Shown here piece after piece: positions 56,053-63,747 of a stretch of DNA of 64,000 nucleotides. The notes beneath the pieces were generated by a model. The model was not told where the DNA came from, searched no databases, and saw only the letters and a program-made list of their open reading frames with translations. This DNA is from a virus. How positions within the stretch are numbered: the first letter of the stretch is position 1; each line of letters opens with the position of its first letter. Position numbers and translations under genes: made by a program. The stretch covers positions 156,490 through 220,489 of the IMG/VR virus record IMGVR_UViG_3300049855_000348, one strand, 5' to 3'.

Positions 56053-56441
56053 CCTTCTCCGACTTGAACGAGTTTGCGACGGTAGGTGGGCTTGCGCTTC
56101 TTCTTGGGCGGCGAGTAGCGGTAAGCGCGGCGTTCGTCGCCAAGACTGATCTGAGTGAGGTCGTAGGCGTCGGCGATGACCTGACGTTCAACGAGGTGGT
56201 GTTCCAGGCGGACGCTGCGACCGTTCTTGTGGGCAGGAACTTCCAGCGTTGGCCGGTAGTTGCCAGCGGCGTTCAGGACATCGGTCAGATCTGAGAAACC
56301 GGTATGAAATCCGACCAGACGATCGAGGACTTTCAGGGCGGCGAGGGCAGCAGCGAGGCGCTTGCGACCACCCGGGAACTTGGTGACCTTGTCACCCTCG
56401 ATGATCTGCACTTCGTTGACGGTCGTGTCGTTGTTGCTCAT
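56049..56441 (-). CDS. Unknown basic early protein, leaderless start
   Basis: 130 residues, MSNNDTTVNEVQIIEGDKVTKFPGGRKRLAAALAALKVLDRLVG, ending in a Lys/Arg/Tyr-rich tail (YSPPKKKRKPTYRRKL), so probably nucleic-acid binding. The ATG at 56441 is six bases after TATACT. Confidence 0.72.
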   Translation of the reverse strand: MSNNDTTVNEVQIIEGDKVTKFPGGRKRLAAALAALKVLDRLVGFHTGFSDLTDVLNAAGNYRPTLEVPAHKNGRSVRLEHHLVERQVIADAYDLTQISLGDERRAYRYSPPKKKRKPTYRRKLVQVGEG

Positions 56442-56447
56442 GCCGGG

Positions 56448-56475
56448 AGTATAGCGACCAATTTATCTAAGTCAA
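56448..56475 (-). promoter_or_regulatory. Early promoter, leaderless
   Basis: Minus strand TTGACT, 16 nt (TAGATAAATTGGTCGC), TATACT; the ATG at 56441 follows after six bases. Confidence 0.85.
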
Positions 56476-56478
56476 CAC

Positions 56479-56688
56479 CTACTTGGTCTCTTCGCGTTCC
56501 TTGGCAGCGGTGGCGATTTTTCCCATTTCACGCTGAACGGTTTGCAAGTTGTTCCCGTGGTGGGCTACTATCGCCATCGCGGTGGTATCTTCCCGCACAT
56601 AGTGACCAGCCAGACGAAGGTGCTCCTGAGCCGCTGCGATGTGACGCTGAGCGTCGCGGTACTCACGAGAGGTTAGTTGGTGGGCCAT
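56479..56688 (-). CDS. Small helical protein
   Basis: 69 residues, MAHQLTSREYRDAQRHIAAAQEHLRLAGHYVREDTTAMAIVAHHG then a charged C-terminal helix. Predicted all-helical, possibly a helical hairpin. Function unknown. Confidence 0.7.
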   Translation of the reverse strand: MAHQLTSREYRDAQRHIAAAQEHLRLAGHYVREDTTAMAIVAHHGNNLQTVQREMGKIATAAKEREETK

Positions 56689-56698
56689 GGTGTTCTTT

Positions 56699-56950
56699 TC
56701 ATGTGAGAAGTTTCATTTCCCGCAAGGCGTTCTGAGCCGTGGTGTGCATCTCGAAACGAAGATCTGGATTTCCACGAACACGTTCAGATCGATGGTTGGA
56801 GATAGATCTCAGGGCTGCGATGGCGGTCTGTAGTTGCTTGGCCATGTCTTCGATGTCGATGAACTTCACGTAGCTGCCGTCGTTCATCGGTTCGAGATCA
56901 TAGCGTGGACCACCTTCGCAGTCGCCGACTCCGTAGCGTTGGAGAGCCAT
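56699..56950 (-). CDS. Unknown 83-residue protein
   Basis: MALQRYGVGDCEGGPRYDLEPMNDGSYVKFIDIEDMAKQLQTAIAALRSI. A short beta start followed by two helices. The DGSYVKFIDIEDM pattern is common at the N-termini of small phage proteins of unknown function. Confidence 0.7.
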   Translation of the reverse strand: MALQRYGVGDCEGGPRYDLEPMNDGSYVKFIDIEDMAKQLQTAIAALRSISNHRSERVRGNPDLRFEMHTTAQNALREMKLLT

Positions 56951-56953
56951 GAA

Positions 56954-57211
56954 TTATTCCAGTTCGATCCAAATCGAGACATTCACTTCTGGCGTACCGC
57001 CAACGAGGTCGTTGTGATATTTTAGGACGTGTTCGTGTTCGACCTTACGGACGATGCCGTAGACCGGCCCTCTTTCTTCATGGTAACAAATGTGCTCGTC
57101 GATTTTCGGAATCGAGGCACCGGCTGGCCATGTGAGCATGGTCAGGATATCAGAGTCGTTTGGATTTTCCTTTTTGTAATGGTAGATGGCGATGGATTGA
57201 TTGCTGAGCAT
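56954..57211 (-). CDS. Unknown 85-residue protein
   Basis: MLSNQSIAIYHYKKENPNDSDILTMLTWPAGASIPKIDEHICYHEERGPVYGIVRKVEHEHVLKYHNDLVGGTPEVNVSIWIELE. Beta-rich with many His. Resembles a small sheet protein; no family recognised. Confidence 0.7.
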   Translation of the reverse strand: MLSNQSIAIYHYKKENPNDSDILTMLTWPAGASIPKIDEHICYHEERGPVYGIVRKVEHEHVLKYHNDLVGGTPEVNVSIWIELE

Positions 57212-57232
57212 TGGTTCTTTCCTTACGAATGC

Positions 57233-58000
57233 TTACAAATTATCTACATACGACTGAAGCGCGTTGTCTCTCTGCTCTGCGGTGTCATATGGGCCATGCT
57301 TGTTGCACCACACTTCATCCCAGAACCAGAACTTGCCATCCTCTTTGAATCGAGGATCTGAGGAATCACCCTTTGCCTTCTTGGTCTCTTCGGCGTTGCG
57401 GTATTCCTTGAGTCCCTTCTCAGCCGCAGCACAGCGCATGCTGATGGCATTGATGCCATTGGTCAGATCACCACCGAAGGGACCGTTGGGATCTCCGAAG
57501 CCGCCGAGGGCTTGTCTGGCGCTGTCGATCTGTGCTCGCATACATTTGACGCAGCAGCCACAGGGGCCATCACCGTCTTCCATGCAGCCGACACCACGGA
57601 GCATGTCGATCTCTGCCTGTTTTTGCTCGTTGCCATGCCTGAGTTTTTGCAATTCTTCCTTGGTGAAGGCATTGACCTTGAGCAGGAAGAAATCAGGTAG
57701 GCCGGTGTCGACGTTGGGGACATCTGGATAACCAACGACCTTGGCGAAGTTGACCAACATGCACTTGCCCTGATAGAACAGTTCGTCGTACGCCTTCTCG
57801 GCGTCGGTGACCTGGGTGAAGTCATGCTCGTTGGCGACCATGAACATGGAGATCTTTTCGAGGAGTTTGAAGTCCTTCGCTCGTCCGATCTCCCCCATGC
57901 ATTCACGCAGTAGCTCGGATCCAGCCTTGATGCGTCCGAGCAGATGTCGGCTGTATTCTTGAAGTTTGGCGATCTCGTCAGCCTGTGTGGATTCTGTCAT
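57233..58000 (-). CDS. Unknown 255-residue early protein
   Basis: Mostly helical: MTESTQADEIAKLQEYSRHLLGRIKAGSELLRE, a middle AKVVGYPDVPNVDTGLPDFFLLK, then a Cys cluster (C-M-E-D-G-D-G-P-C-G-C-C-V-K-C) near 150, and a C-terminal WFWDEVWCNKHGPYDTAEQRDNALQSYVDN. The five-Cys patch may bind metal. The ATG at 58000 lies seven bases after TAATTA. Function unknown. Confidence 0.72.
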   Translation of the reverse strand: MTESTQADEIAKLQEYSRHLLGRIKAGSELLRECMGEIGRAKDFKLLEKISMFMVANEHDFTQVTDAEKAYDELFYQGKCMLVNFAKVVGYPDVPNVDTGLPDFFLLKVNAFTKEELQKLRHGNEQKQAEIDMLRGVGCMEDGDGPCGCCVKCMRAQIDSARQALGGFGDPNGPFGGDLTNGINAISMRCAAAEKGLKEYRNAEETKKAKGDSSDPRFKEDGKFWFWDEVWCNKHGPYDTAEQRDNALQSYVDNL

Positions 58001-58007
58001 GGGCTCC

Positions 58008-58035
58008 TAATTAGCGACCTTTTAGGTGCTATCAA
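58008..58035 (-). promoter_or_regulatory. Early promoter, near-leaderless
   Basis: Minus strand TTGATA, 16 nt (GCACCTAAAAGGTCGC), TAATTA; the ATG at 58000 follows after seven bases. Confidence 0.65.
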
Positions 58036-58038
58036 TCG

Positions 58039-58302
58039 TTATTTGATCGGTTTGATTGGATAGTGGGCGATCGGAATGATCGTGGCCACACGGCAGATGG
58101 TGCGCTTCGTTCCTGGTTTCAGGAAATACCAGCACACCGATCTGGTTCCGTTGTTGGCGATGGTGACCTGCCAACCCTTTTTTTGCAGTTGCGGTCTGAT
58201 GCGTAGCAGAATATCCAACACTGCCTCAGCCGTCGGTGTGAAGGTCGGCGTGGTCTTGGCCGCAAGTTGTTCCAGATCACGGATGGTTTTGATGTAGGTC
58301 AC
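58039..58302 (-). CDS. Unknown 87-residue protein
   Basis: MTYIKTIRDLEQLAAKTTPTFTPTAEAVLDILLRIRPQLQKKGWQVTIANNGTRSVCWYFLKPGTKRTICRVATIIPI. A helix followed by three strands. ATGA overlap with the gene upstream. Confidence 0.7.
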   Translation of the reverse strand: MTYIKTIRDLEQLAAKTTPTFTPTAEAVLDILLRIRPQLQKKGWQVTIANNGTRSVCWYFLKPGTKRTICRVATIIPIAHYPIKPIK

Positions 58303-58823
58303 GACTGCTCCGCGATGGTGTAGGTGAGGCTGTTGATGTTCTCGTATCCGGCTTTGGTGAGGGCGGCGAGGATCTTCTCCTGAGTTGATACCGAGAAGAC
58401 TTCAACGTCTGGATTCCAGTAGTCGCTGCCGGTCTCTCCAGCTTTCTTGCCATAGAAGGTGCAGAGAAAGGTGCGTTCCTTGGCCTCGAATTGTTCCAGC
58501 ATTCTCGCCACGTTGAAGTGGGTCATCCAGCACCAGCCGTTGACCCCGTCGATGAATGTCGTCGGGTAGATGCCGGTGCGAGGGCTGTGCGGCGAGATGA
58601 TAGATGCCAGGGCGTCTTCGTACTGGCCACAGAAGACCCCTGAGGGATCAGTAGGATCCACGATGCTCAGTAGGAACTCTCCATTGCTGTTGATCTGCAA
58701 CGGCTCCTTGAACTTCTTCTCGAAGCAGGCAGCGAGGTGACGCAACCCCTCGGCCAGCTTCTGTTCACGGGCGATGGCAACCTCGATAGGGCTGCCTTTG
58801 AAGTCATGGTGATGATAGGTCAT
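58299..58823 (-). CDS. Unknown 174-residue protein
   Basis: The ATG at 58823 (MTYHHHDFKGSPIEVAIAREQKLAEGLRHLAACFEKKFKE) avoids overlap with the previous gene. A helix first, then a beta-rich centre (FLLSIVDPTDPSGVFCGQYEDALASII, TTFIDGVNGWCWMTHFNVARMLEQFE). Function unknown. Confidence 0.7.
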   Translation of the reverse strand: MTYHHHDFKGSPIEVAIAREQKLAEGLRHLAACFEKKFKEPLQINSNGEFLLSIVDPTDPSGVFCGQYEDALASIISPHSPRTGIYPTTFIDGVNGWCWMTHFNVARMLEQFEAKERTFLCTFYGKKAGETGSDYWNPDVEVFSVSTQEKILAALTKAGYENINSLTYTIAEQS

Positions 58824-58827
58824 CAGA

Positions 58828-59169
58828 TCACTTTGAGGCTGAGGTGTAGGTGCGGCAGGTGTGCTCGCCATTGGCGCTGCGGCGTTCTTCGATGCGGGTG
58901 GTCACGGTGCGGAGCATGCCGTTCCACGTGGTGCGGACGGTCAGTTCCCAATCGATGGAGAACTTCCGATCCGGGCTGGTCTCGTTCCAATTGGCGATCT
59001 CACCCTTGGTACGCCACCGCTTGTCGTTGCCGTTGACCGCAAAGAGGGTCGGTCCCTCTTTGGACGCGCACATCTCGATGAACTGCTCGACGATGGTTGG
59101 ATCGGCTTCGACCTTCTTGCCACGGGCGCGGATCTGTTCAGCGGCGGTGGGCATTTGCAGCGTCTTCAT
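58828..59169 (-). CDS. Unknown 113-residue protein
   Basis: MKTLQMPTAAEQIRARGKKVEADPTIVEQFIEMCASKEGPTLFAVNGNDKRWRTKGEIANW then strands and a basic end. ATGA overlap with the 94-residue gene upstream. No family recognised. Confidence 0.7.
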   Translation of the reverse strand: MKTLQMPTAAEQIRARGKKVEADPTIVEQFIEMCASKEGPTLFAVNGNDKRWRTKGEIANWNETSPDRKFSIDWELTVRTTWNGMLRTVTTRIEERRSANGEHTCRTYTSASK

Positions 59170-59450
59170 TTGAAGATCCTCTCACCGGTGATGATGTCGA
59201 TGGCGTTGGGTCCGAGGTTGGCGCGGATCTCGCACAACTCCTCAGCACTGCGCACACGGGGCTGAGCCCGGTAGGCGGCGAGGAAGGCGTCGATCTCGGC
59301 ATCCAGGGCGGCCTTGTGCTTGACCCGGTCATAGCCAGCCGGCGCATTGGCGTCCAGGCAGTCCATGGGGACGCAGTGGTCGTTCTCGACCCAGCGGAGG
59401 ATACCCTTCTCATCGATCAGGGCTTCGGCGCGGTACGGGCTGTTGTTCAT
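59166..59450 (-). CDS. Unknown 94-residue early protein, leaderless start
   Basis: MNNSPYRAEALIDEKGILRWVENDHCVPMDCLDANAPAGYDRVKHKAALDAEIDAFL. A small beta start, then helices. The ATG at 59450 is six bases after TATACT. First gene of a leftward unit. Confidence 0.72.
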   Translation of the reverse strand: MNNSPYRAEALIDEKGILRWVENDHCVPMDCLDANAPAGYDRVKHKAALDAEIDAFLAAYRAQPRVRSAEELCEIRANLGPNAIDIITGERIFK

Positions 59451-59456
59451 GCCCGA

Positions 59457-59484
59457 AGTATAGCGACCATTTTGTCGCTGTCAA
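59457..59484 (-). promoter_or_regulatory. Early promoter, leaderless
   Basis: Minus strand TTGACA, 16 nt GCGAC-AAAATG-GTCGC, TATACT; the ATG at 59450 follows after six bases. Perfect 5-bp dyad. Confidence 0.87.
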
Positions 59485-59520
59485 CAACTGGTTGGTGGTA
59501 TTCGTCTGGTAGCCCCGATA

Positions 59521-59526
59521 TACATA
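59521..59526 (+). promoter_or_regulatory. Candidate late-promoter hexamer TACATA
   Basis: TACATA, then GAAC, then the ATG at 59531. Confidence 0.42.
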
Positions 59527-59530
59527 GAAC

Positions 59531-60949
59531 ATGCTCCTGATCGACATCGCTGACAGCACTCTTCCAAGTCACCTCCTGTTGGCACAGGCAGTTATGGAAG
59601 CCGTTGGCAAGGCAAAAGAGATGCCGATGGGCTGGAAGCATGTCTCCAAGTACCTGACCGAAGAAGAGAAAGGGAAGATGCGGAAGGACACCGCACAGAA
59701 GTTGATCAACATCTTCCGTTCCCTGCCCAACGAGAAGGAGTTCGAGGCATCAGCCCGTGCCGGCCAAGCCAAGAAGGGCTGGTACGCAGCCTCCGCCCAG
59801 GCTCTGATGGAAGTCTTCGGACCTGACACCCCTCGCTTTGCCGCCTTGCTGGCCAGCCTCTCCCCTCAGGTGTCGGTGCAGGAGAACCTGCGCAATGCCA
59901 TCCGTTTCTGGGAGAAGTGGATCGAAGCTGGTCGCCCAACCCATGGCAAGGAACTCGACGCTGTTGGCCATGCAGCAGTCGGCCAGCCACGCTGGGAGAA
60001 GATGAACTGGAAGCAGAACGTTCAGCGTTCGATGTTGCACGAAAGCCCCGAGAAGGTTGTCCTGTCTTCGGGTGGCATGGCTGGCAAGGTCGACAGCTTC
60101 CGTGCCAATCTCCTGGGAGATCTCAGCCGCGTCACCAACGACGCCTGGATGGCCCACTTCGCCAACATCGATCAGGCTCTCTTCTCCAGCCCCGCTGGCT
60201 ACCTCGCCATGACTGCCCGCGTCCGCAAGGTCGCTGCCAAGATGGGCTGGTCACCGGCTGAGGTGCAGGAGACCGTGTGGAGCTTCTTCAAGGCTCTGCA
60301 CGAGAAACAGAATCAACAACATCAGGGTCGCAAAACGCTGGAGAAGCTGGGTCATGACGACGTGAACTCGTCTGAAGATTTCGCTGATCTGCTGGTCCGC
60401 GACGAAGAGGTGAAAAATGCACTCAAAAGACTCCGGGATCGAGGGCTCGTTGGAGAACCTACTCCGCGCTCTAGAGACGGAGGGCAAGATCCAGGATCAA
60501 GCCCACAATCCGCAGCAGCGCAAAGAGGTCTTGCTGGCAGTCTTGGGCGGGTCGCCGACCGAGCAGAAGCCCTCAAGCACCGACAAGACCTCCAAGAACT
60601 CGCCACCCGTGGCTACCACTTCCCCAACGCCACCAACATCAAGTACGGGCACCACCACGTTACCTTCACGCTAGTCGATCCACGTGAGATCGCCGAGTGG
60701 AAGGAAAAGATGCGCAAGCCGGAGGACACCTACTCGCTGATCCTTGGTCGCAAGGATGGCAAGTGGGATCGTTTGTCTGGTGTCACGCATGGCATGCCGA
60801 CGGTGACCGACAACGGTACCGATGTCACCATCACCCTGCCATTCGCTGAACGTGAGAAGATCAAGCCAGCAGCGATTGATGCCGAGCGTTGGCGCTACGT
60901 TGATGCGAAGAAAATGGAACGTGCCAAGAAGTTGAACAAGGCAGTTTAG
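59531..60949 (+). CDS. Conserved phage protein of the FGPDxPRFAALLASLSPQ type
   Basis: 472 residues. The core WYAASAQALMEVFGPDTPRFAALLASLSPQVSVQENLRNAIRFWEKW, GRPT, FRANLLGDLSRVTNDAWMAHF and RVRKVAAKMGWSPAEVQETVWSFFKAL matches a widespread, uncharacterised phage protein family that I recall as DUF7178. Residues 285-360 form a low-complexity link that is also covered by a second frame (60417-60674). The C-terminal domain (HHVTFTLVDPREIAEWKEKMRKPEDTYSLILGRK) looks independent and could be a fused second unit. Rightward and alone between leftward units, with a late hexamer before its ATG. Confidence 0.72.
   Translation: MLLIDIADSTLPSHLLLAQAVMEAVGKAKEMPMGWKHVSKYLTEEEKGKMRKDTAQKLINIFRSLPNEKEFEASARAGQAKKGWYAASAQALMEVFGPDTPRFAALLASLSPQVSVQENLRNAIRFWEKWIEAGRPTHGKELDAVGHAAVGQPRWEKMNWKQNVQRSMLHESPEKVVLSSGGMAGKVDSFRANLLGDLSRVTNDAWMAHFANIDQALFSSPAGYLAMTARVRKVAAKMGWSPAEVQETVWSFFKALHEKQNQQHQGRKTLEKLGHDDVNSSEDFADLLVRDEEVKNALKRLRDRGLVGEPTPRSRDGGQDPGSSPQSAAAQRGLAGSLGRVADRAEALKHRQDLQELATRGYHFPNATNIKYGHHHVTFTLVDPREIAEWKEKMRKPEDTYSLILGRKDGKWDRLSGVTHGMPTVTDNGTDVTITLPFAEREKIKPAAIDAERWRYVDAKKMERAKKLNKAV
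60417..60674 (+). CDS. Possible nested gene in the +1 frame of 59531-60949
   Basis: 85 codons from an ATG inside the linker of the 472-residue gene: MHSKDSGIEGSLENLLRALETEGKIQDQAHNPQQRKEVLLAVLGG then a Thr/Ser/Pro-rich tail. The first 45 residues look more protein-like than the same bases in the main frame, which read as Arg/Ser/Gly/Pro-rich. It may be a real nested gene, or the main gene may be a fusion whose linker grew through this frame. No ribosome site stands out. Confidence 0.35.
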   Translation: MHSKDSGIEGSLENLLRALETEGKIQDQAHNPQQRKEVLLAVLGGSPTEQKPSSTDKTSKNSPPVATTSPTPPTSSTGTTTLPSR

Positions 60950-60951
60950 TG

Positions 60952-60979
60952 TTGACTTAGACCAAATGGTCGCTATAAT
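60952..60979 (+). promoter_or_regulatory. Early promoter, leaderless, consensus form
   Basis: TTGACT, 16 nt (TAGACCAAATGGTCGC with GACCA/TGGTC dyad), TATAAT; the ATG at 60986 follows after six bases. Confidence 0.88.
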
Positions 60980-60985
60980 GTGGGC

Positions 60986-61189
60986 ATGAGCAACAGCACC
61001 ACCCCCGCCACTAAGACCTACCTCGTCCGCTTCGGCGGCGGTGGTTACAACACGGTCAATGCTACCAGCAAGCGTGAGGCTGAGAAGAAAGCAAAGGACA
61101 AATTCAACTTTGCCATTTCTTCAGTAGCTTTGCCCAAGAAGGGTGAGATCGAAGCTCTCGACGAGTTCTGGGCCAGCCAGTTCCGCTAA
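60986..61189 (+). CDS. Small basic early protein, leaderless
   Basis: 67 residues, MSNSTTPATKTYLVRFGGGGYNTVNATSKREAEKKAKDKFNFAISSVALP. Strand-helix-strand (YLVRFGGGGYNTVNATSKREAEKKAKDKF) like a small RNA- or DNA-binding module with a helix of Lys/Ala/Glu. Convergent with the gene at 61186, overlapping four bases. Confidence 0.72.
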   Translation: MSNSTTPATKTYLVRFGGGGYNTVNATSKREAEKKAKDKFNFAISSVALPKKGEIEALDEFWASQFR

Positions 61190-61767
61190 GCCACCAGGAC
61201 CTTCCCGGTCAGTGAGTCGAGCAGTTCGTCGGCAGCCTTCTTGAACTGACCAGGGAACTGGGCCAGGACCTCCTTCGTCCCCTCGGCATGGCCGGGCTGG
61301 GCGTAGGCGGTCCACTTCCGTTTGCCGTCATCGACCTTGATTGCCCCATTGGAGGCGTTCAGAGCCACGTTGCCGGTGAGAAGGTACTCGGCGAGCAGAT
61401 CCTCGGTAATATGGTCAGGATGGGCGTGGAAACGGCCTGTGTGGGCACTGGCTACGTGGTGGTGTTCACGGCTACCAAGGCCATGCAGCGTCGACAGGCG
61501 ATTCAAAGCCTTCCAGACCACCGTATCGACGACACGCCACTCCAGAGACTTGCTCGACTCGGCGATGCCGGCCATGCGGTGAGCCACGTGGCCTGACTTC
61601 AGTTCGGTTTCATCTGGTACGGTGACGATGATCGAGATGACACCAGGGGTCGGCATTGCGGTGTCGACCTGCTTCTCGAAGACCCCATGCTCCAGTTTGT
61701 CCTCGGTGCGATAGGTCCGAAAGTCACGGGTTACCTCGGACCAAGGCTTGAGGATGGGCGTCAGCAT
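61186..61767 (-). CDS. Unknown 193-residue protein, end of a leftward structural-like unit
   Basis: MLTPILKPWSEVTRDFRTYRTEDKLEHGVFEKQVDTAMPTPGVISIIVTVPD. Beta-rich first half and a His-rich stretch (LGSREHHHVASAHTGRFHAHPDHI), ending in a helix. Third gene of the unit starting at 63247; start at a one-base overlap. Possibly a tail or baseplate part, inferred from company only. Confidence 0.68.
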   Translation of the reverse strand: MLTPILKPWSEVTRDFRTYRTEDKLEHGVFEKQVDTAMPTPGVISIIVTVPDETELKSGHVAHRMAGIAESSKSLEWRVVDTVVWKALNRLSTLHGLGSREHHHVASAHTGRFHAHPDHITEDLLAEYLLTGNVALNASNGAIKVDDGKRKWTAYAQPGHAEGTKEVLAQFPGQFKKAADELLDSLTGKVLVA

Positions 61768-62390
61768 CAGAAGAGGATGAGGTGCGTGATCGCCAGAGCC
61801 CAGCCGGGCTGCTTTTCAATCGGGTAGGTCCAGCGGTGGGCGAACTTCGCACCGTTGGTGAGGATCACCTCGACGGTGTCGAACGTGGCACCGACCGAGG
61901 TCAGGGCATCGAGTTCGACTTCGAGTTCGACAGCGTACTCATCCGCGTTGAACGGATAGGTGACGCCAAGGGAAATGGCCTTCTGAGTCAGTGCCAGACC
62001 GACACCGTTCCACTCCAGACCATCGGCGAGCAAACCGCTCACGTCGGCTTGGGTGTGGAAGTAATTCTCGGTCAGGATCGTGTCGTACTGCGGCAGCGGG
62101 GTGACTTGGGTGACCGGTGCTTCGAGGGGACGGTTGTTGACGTTGTCCCAATGGTTGGCCAGGGCATTGGAGTAGCCGCAACGATACTTCTTCACCTGGA
62201 AGCCGAGACCGATCGAGCCCGGCGTGTTGGAGAACGCAGCCGCAGCCGAACGACGAGCGTCGTTGACGACCGTGTTCTTCTCGAACAGGGAATCGTAGGT
62301 GGTCTTGCCAGTGAGGGCATCCCAGCAACGCATGCGAACGTAGCCCTGGGCAATCTCACCTTTACGGGCGAAAGTATCGTGTGATCTCAT
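61767..62390 (-). CDS. Unknown 207-residue protein, fibre/tail-like
   Basis: MRSHDTFARKGEIAQGYVRMRCWDALTGKTTYDSLFEKNTVVNDARRSAAAAFSNTPG. Beta-rich (ELEVELDALTSVGATFDTVEVILTNGAKFAHRW). The opening NTVVNDARRSAAAAFSNTPG resembles phage proteins that follow fibre or tail genes. Coupled by ATGA to 62387-63247. Confidence 0.68.
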   Translation of the reverse strand: MRSHDTFARKGEIAQGYVRMRCWDALTGKTTYDSLFEKNTVVNDARRSAAAAFSNTPGSIGLGFQVKKYRCGYSNALANHWDNVNNRPLEAPVTQVTPLPQYDTILTENYFHTQADVSGLLADGLEWNGVGLALTQKAISLGVTYPFNADEYAVELEVELDALTSVGATFDTVEVILTNGAKFAHRWTYPIEKQPGWALAITHLILF

Positions 62391-63247
62391 GAGGGCTTCC
62401 GGATGCGAAGGATGTAATTGCCGAGGGAGGAGAACGGGGTCAGATCGAGACCGCTGGTGGCGATACGATAGACGACAACCTGCGGCACACCAGAGAGCAT
62501 GAAGAACGTCGCCTTGTAGGCGGTGGTCGGCAGTTCAACACCATTCTCCAGCAGCGAGATCTCGCCACCGGATTCCTGGAAGTCTGACCAGTCATACTGA
62601 GTGGTCAGTGGGAACACCTGATGGTCGATGTCGTTCAGAGCACCGAAGGAGAAATTGATCCGGATGTTGAGCGGATCCTGTTCGAGGTTGACCGCACGCA
62701 GTGTGGAGGCGGCATAGCCGGTCTCATTCTGCATCGGGCCGGTGTAATAAACATTTTCGTTACCAACCAAAGTCTCCCAGGTCTTGCCGAGGAGAACTCC
62801 GTCGTTGGCGACGATGACCGGATCATTGATGAGAGGGTCATTCCAGAACGTGGCGGCGAACTGGCTGGGCACCTTGGTGTTCAGGAAATACAGGCGCTGA
62901 ACCGGGCCGGCGACCTGAGTCCAGTCGTGGTTGCCGCTCGGGATGAGGACGCTGTTCTGCACACGGACATCGATGTTGATGGCTGCACCGTTGGTGCCGA
63001 TGGCGCGGATGCTGGCGAAGACGGTCAGGTCGGGACCTGCGGCGACACCCTTGTAGGCTTTCGAGCCACGTTCCTTGATGACCTTGAGCAACTTGTTGGT
63101 CGAGTCATACCAGGGCATGCCGGCGACGGCGTAGCCCGGCAGGGAGGCTCCGGCTTGGCTGCTCAGCAGGGAGTTGAAGTTGTCCCGGACAAGCTGGGAA
63201 ACCGCCAAAGAGTTGAATGCCGGTTGTGTCGGGGTGAAGGACTGCAT
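62387..63247 (-). CDS. Unknown 286-residue protein, fibre-like
   Basis: MQSFTPTQPAFNSLAVSQLVRDNFNSLLSSQAGASLPGYAVAGMPWYDSTNKLLKVI: an N-terminal helix followed by a W-Y-D-S-T-N-K-L-L-K strand as in many tail-fibre N-terminal regions. The rest is strand-rich with Thr/Asn/Val. A TAGATA hexamer lies five bases before the ATG, so late expression. Function unproven. Confidence 0.7.
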   Translation of the reverse strand: MQSFTPTQPAFNSLAVSQLVRDNFNSLLSSQAGASLPGYAVAGMPWYDSTNKLLKVIKERGSKAYKGVAAGPDLTVFASIRAIGTNGAAINIDVRVQNSVLIPSGNHDWTQVAGPVQRLYFLNTKVPSQFAATFWNDPLINDPVIVANDGVLLGKTWETLVGNENVYYTGPMQNETGYAASTLRAVNLEQDPLNIRINFSFGALNDIDHQVFPLTTQYDWSDFQESGGEISLLENGVELPTTAYKATFFMLSGVPQVVVYRIATSGLDLTPFSSLGNYILRIRKPS

Positions 63248-63252
63248 GGGCT

Positions 63253-63258
63253 TATCTA
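63253..63258 (-). promoter_or_regulatory. Candidate late-promoter hexamer TAGATA
   Basis: On the minus strand TAGATA, then AGCCC, then the ATG at 63247, heading the unit 63247-61186. Confidence 0.48.
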
Positions 63259-63279
63259 GCGGGTCCGACGCTTCTTAGG

Positions 63280-63687
63280 TCAGTAGAACAGGACGCGCAT
63301 CGAGCCATCAGGTTCCAGTACGGTGGAGATGCCTCGGAATACGAACATTTCACGCTGGGTCAGGGCGACCAATTCAGCCCATGCCTCGTTGGTGTTTGGG
63401 ATGTTCATCACCTTGCCAGCGACCGACTTGGGTGTGGTCACCGAGACCTTCTCACCCATCAGAAAACCAGCGATCTCGTTGATGCCCTTGCTGTCCTTCA
63501 GCAGGGCGTTCTGGATCTCCATGGCGCACTTGCAGTTGGGGTTGTCCTGGTAGCTGTTGATGTTCGCTTCCTGATTGGGGAAGCGTTCGAGGAACCTCCG
63601 GCGACGGGCGACCTCTTCAGGTGTTGGTGCGGCAGCATTCTGATACCGCAGAGCCTGGGTCAGTTGTTGAACGGTAAGTGCTAGCAT
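63280..63687 (-). CDS. Unknown 135-residue protein
   Basis: MLALTVQQLTQALRYQNAAAPTPEEVARRRRFLERFPNQEANINSYQDNPNCKCAMEIQNALLKDSKG. Helical first half with CKC, beta-rich end (EMFVFRGISTVLEPDGSMRVLFY). TCTATA lies seven bases before its ATG, a looser form of the late hexamer. Function unknown. Confidence 0.7.
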   Translation of the reverse strand: MLALTVQQLTQALRYQNAAAPTPEEVARRRRFLERFPNQEANINSYQDNPNCKCAMEIQNALLKDSKGINEIAGFLMGEKVSVTTPKSVAGKVMNIPNTNEAWAELVALTQREMFVFRGISTVLEPDGSMRVLFY

Positions 63688-63747
63688 GGTGACCTATAGA
63701 TGGAGCGAAACGTCTTCAGAGACGGTCGAAATCTAACTTCTAGACGC

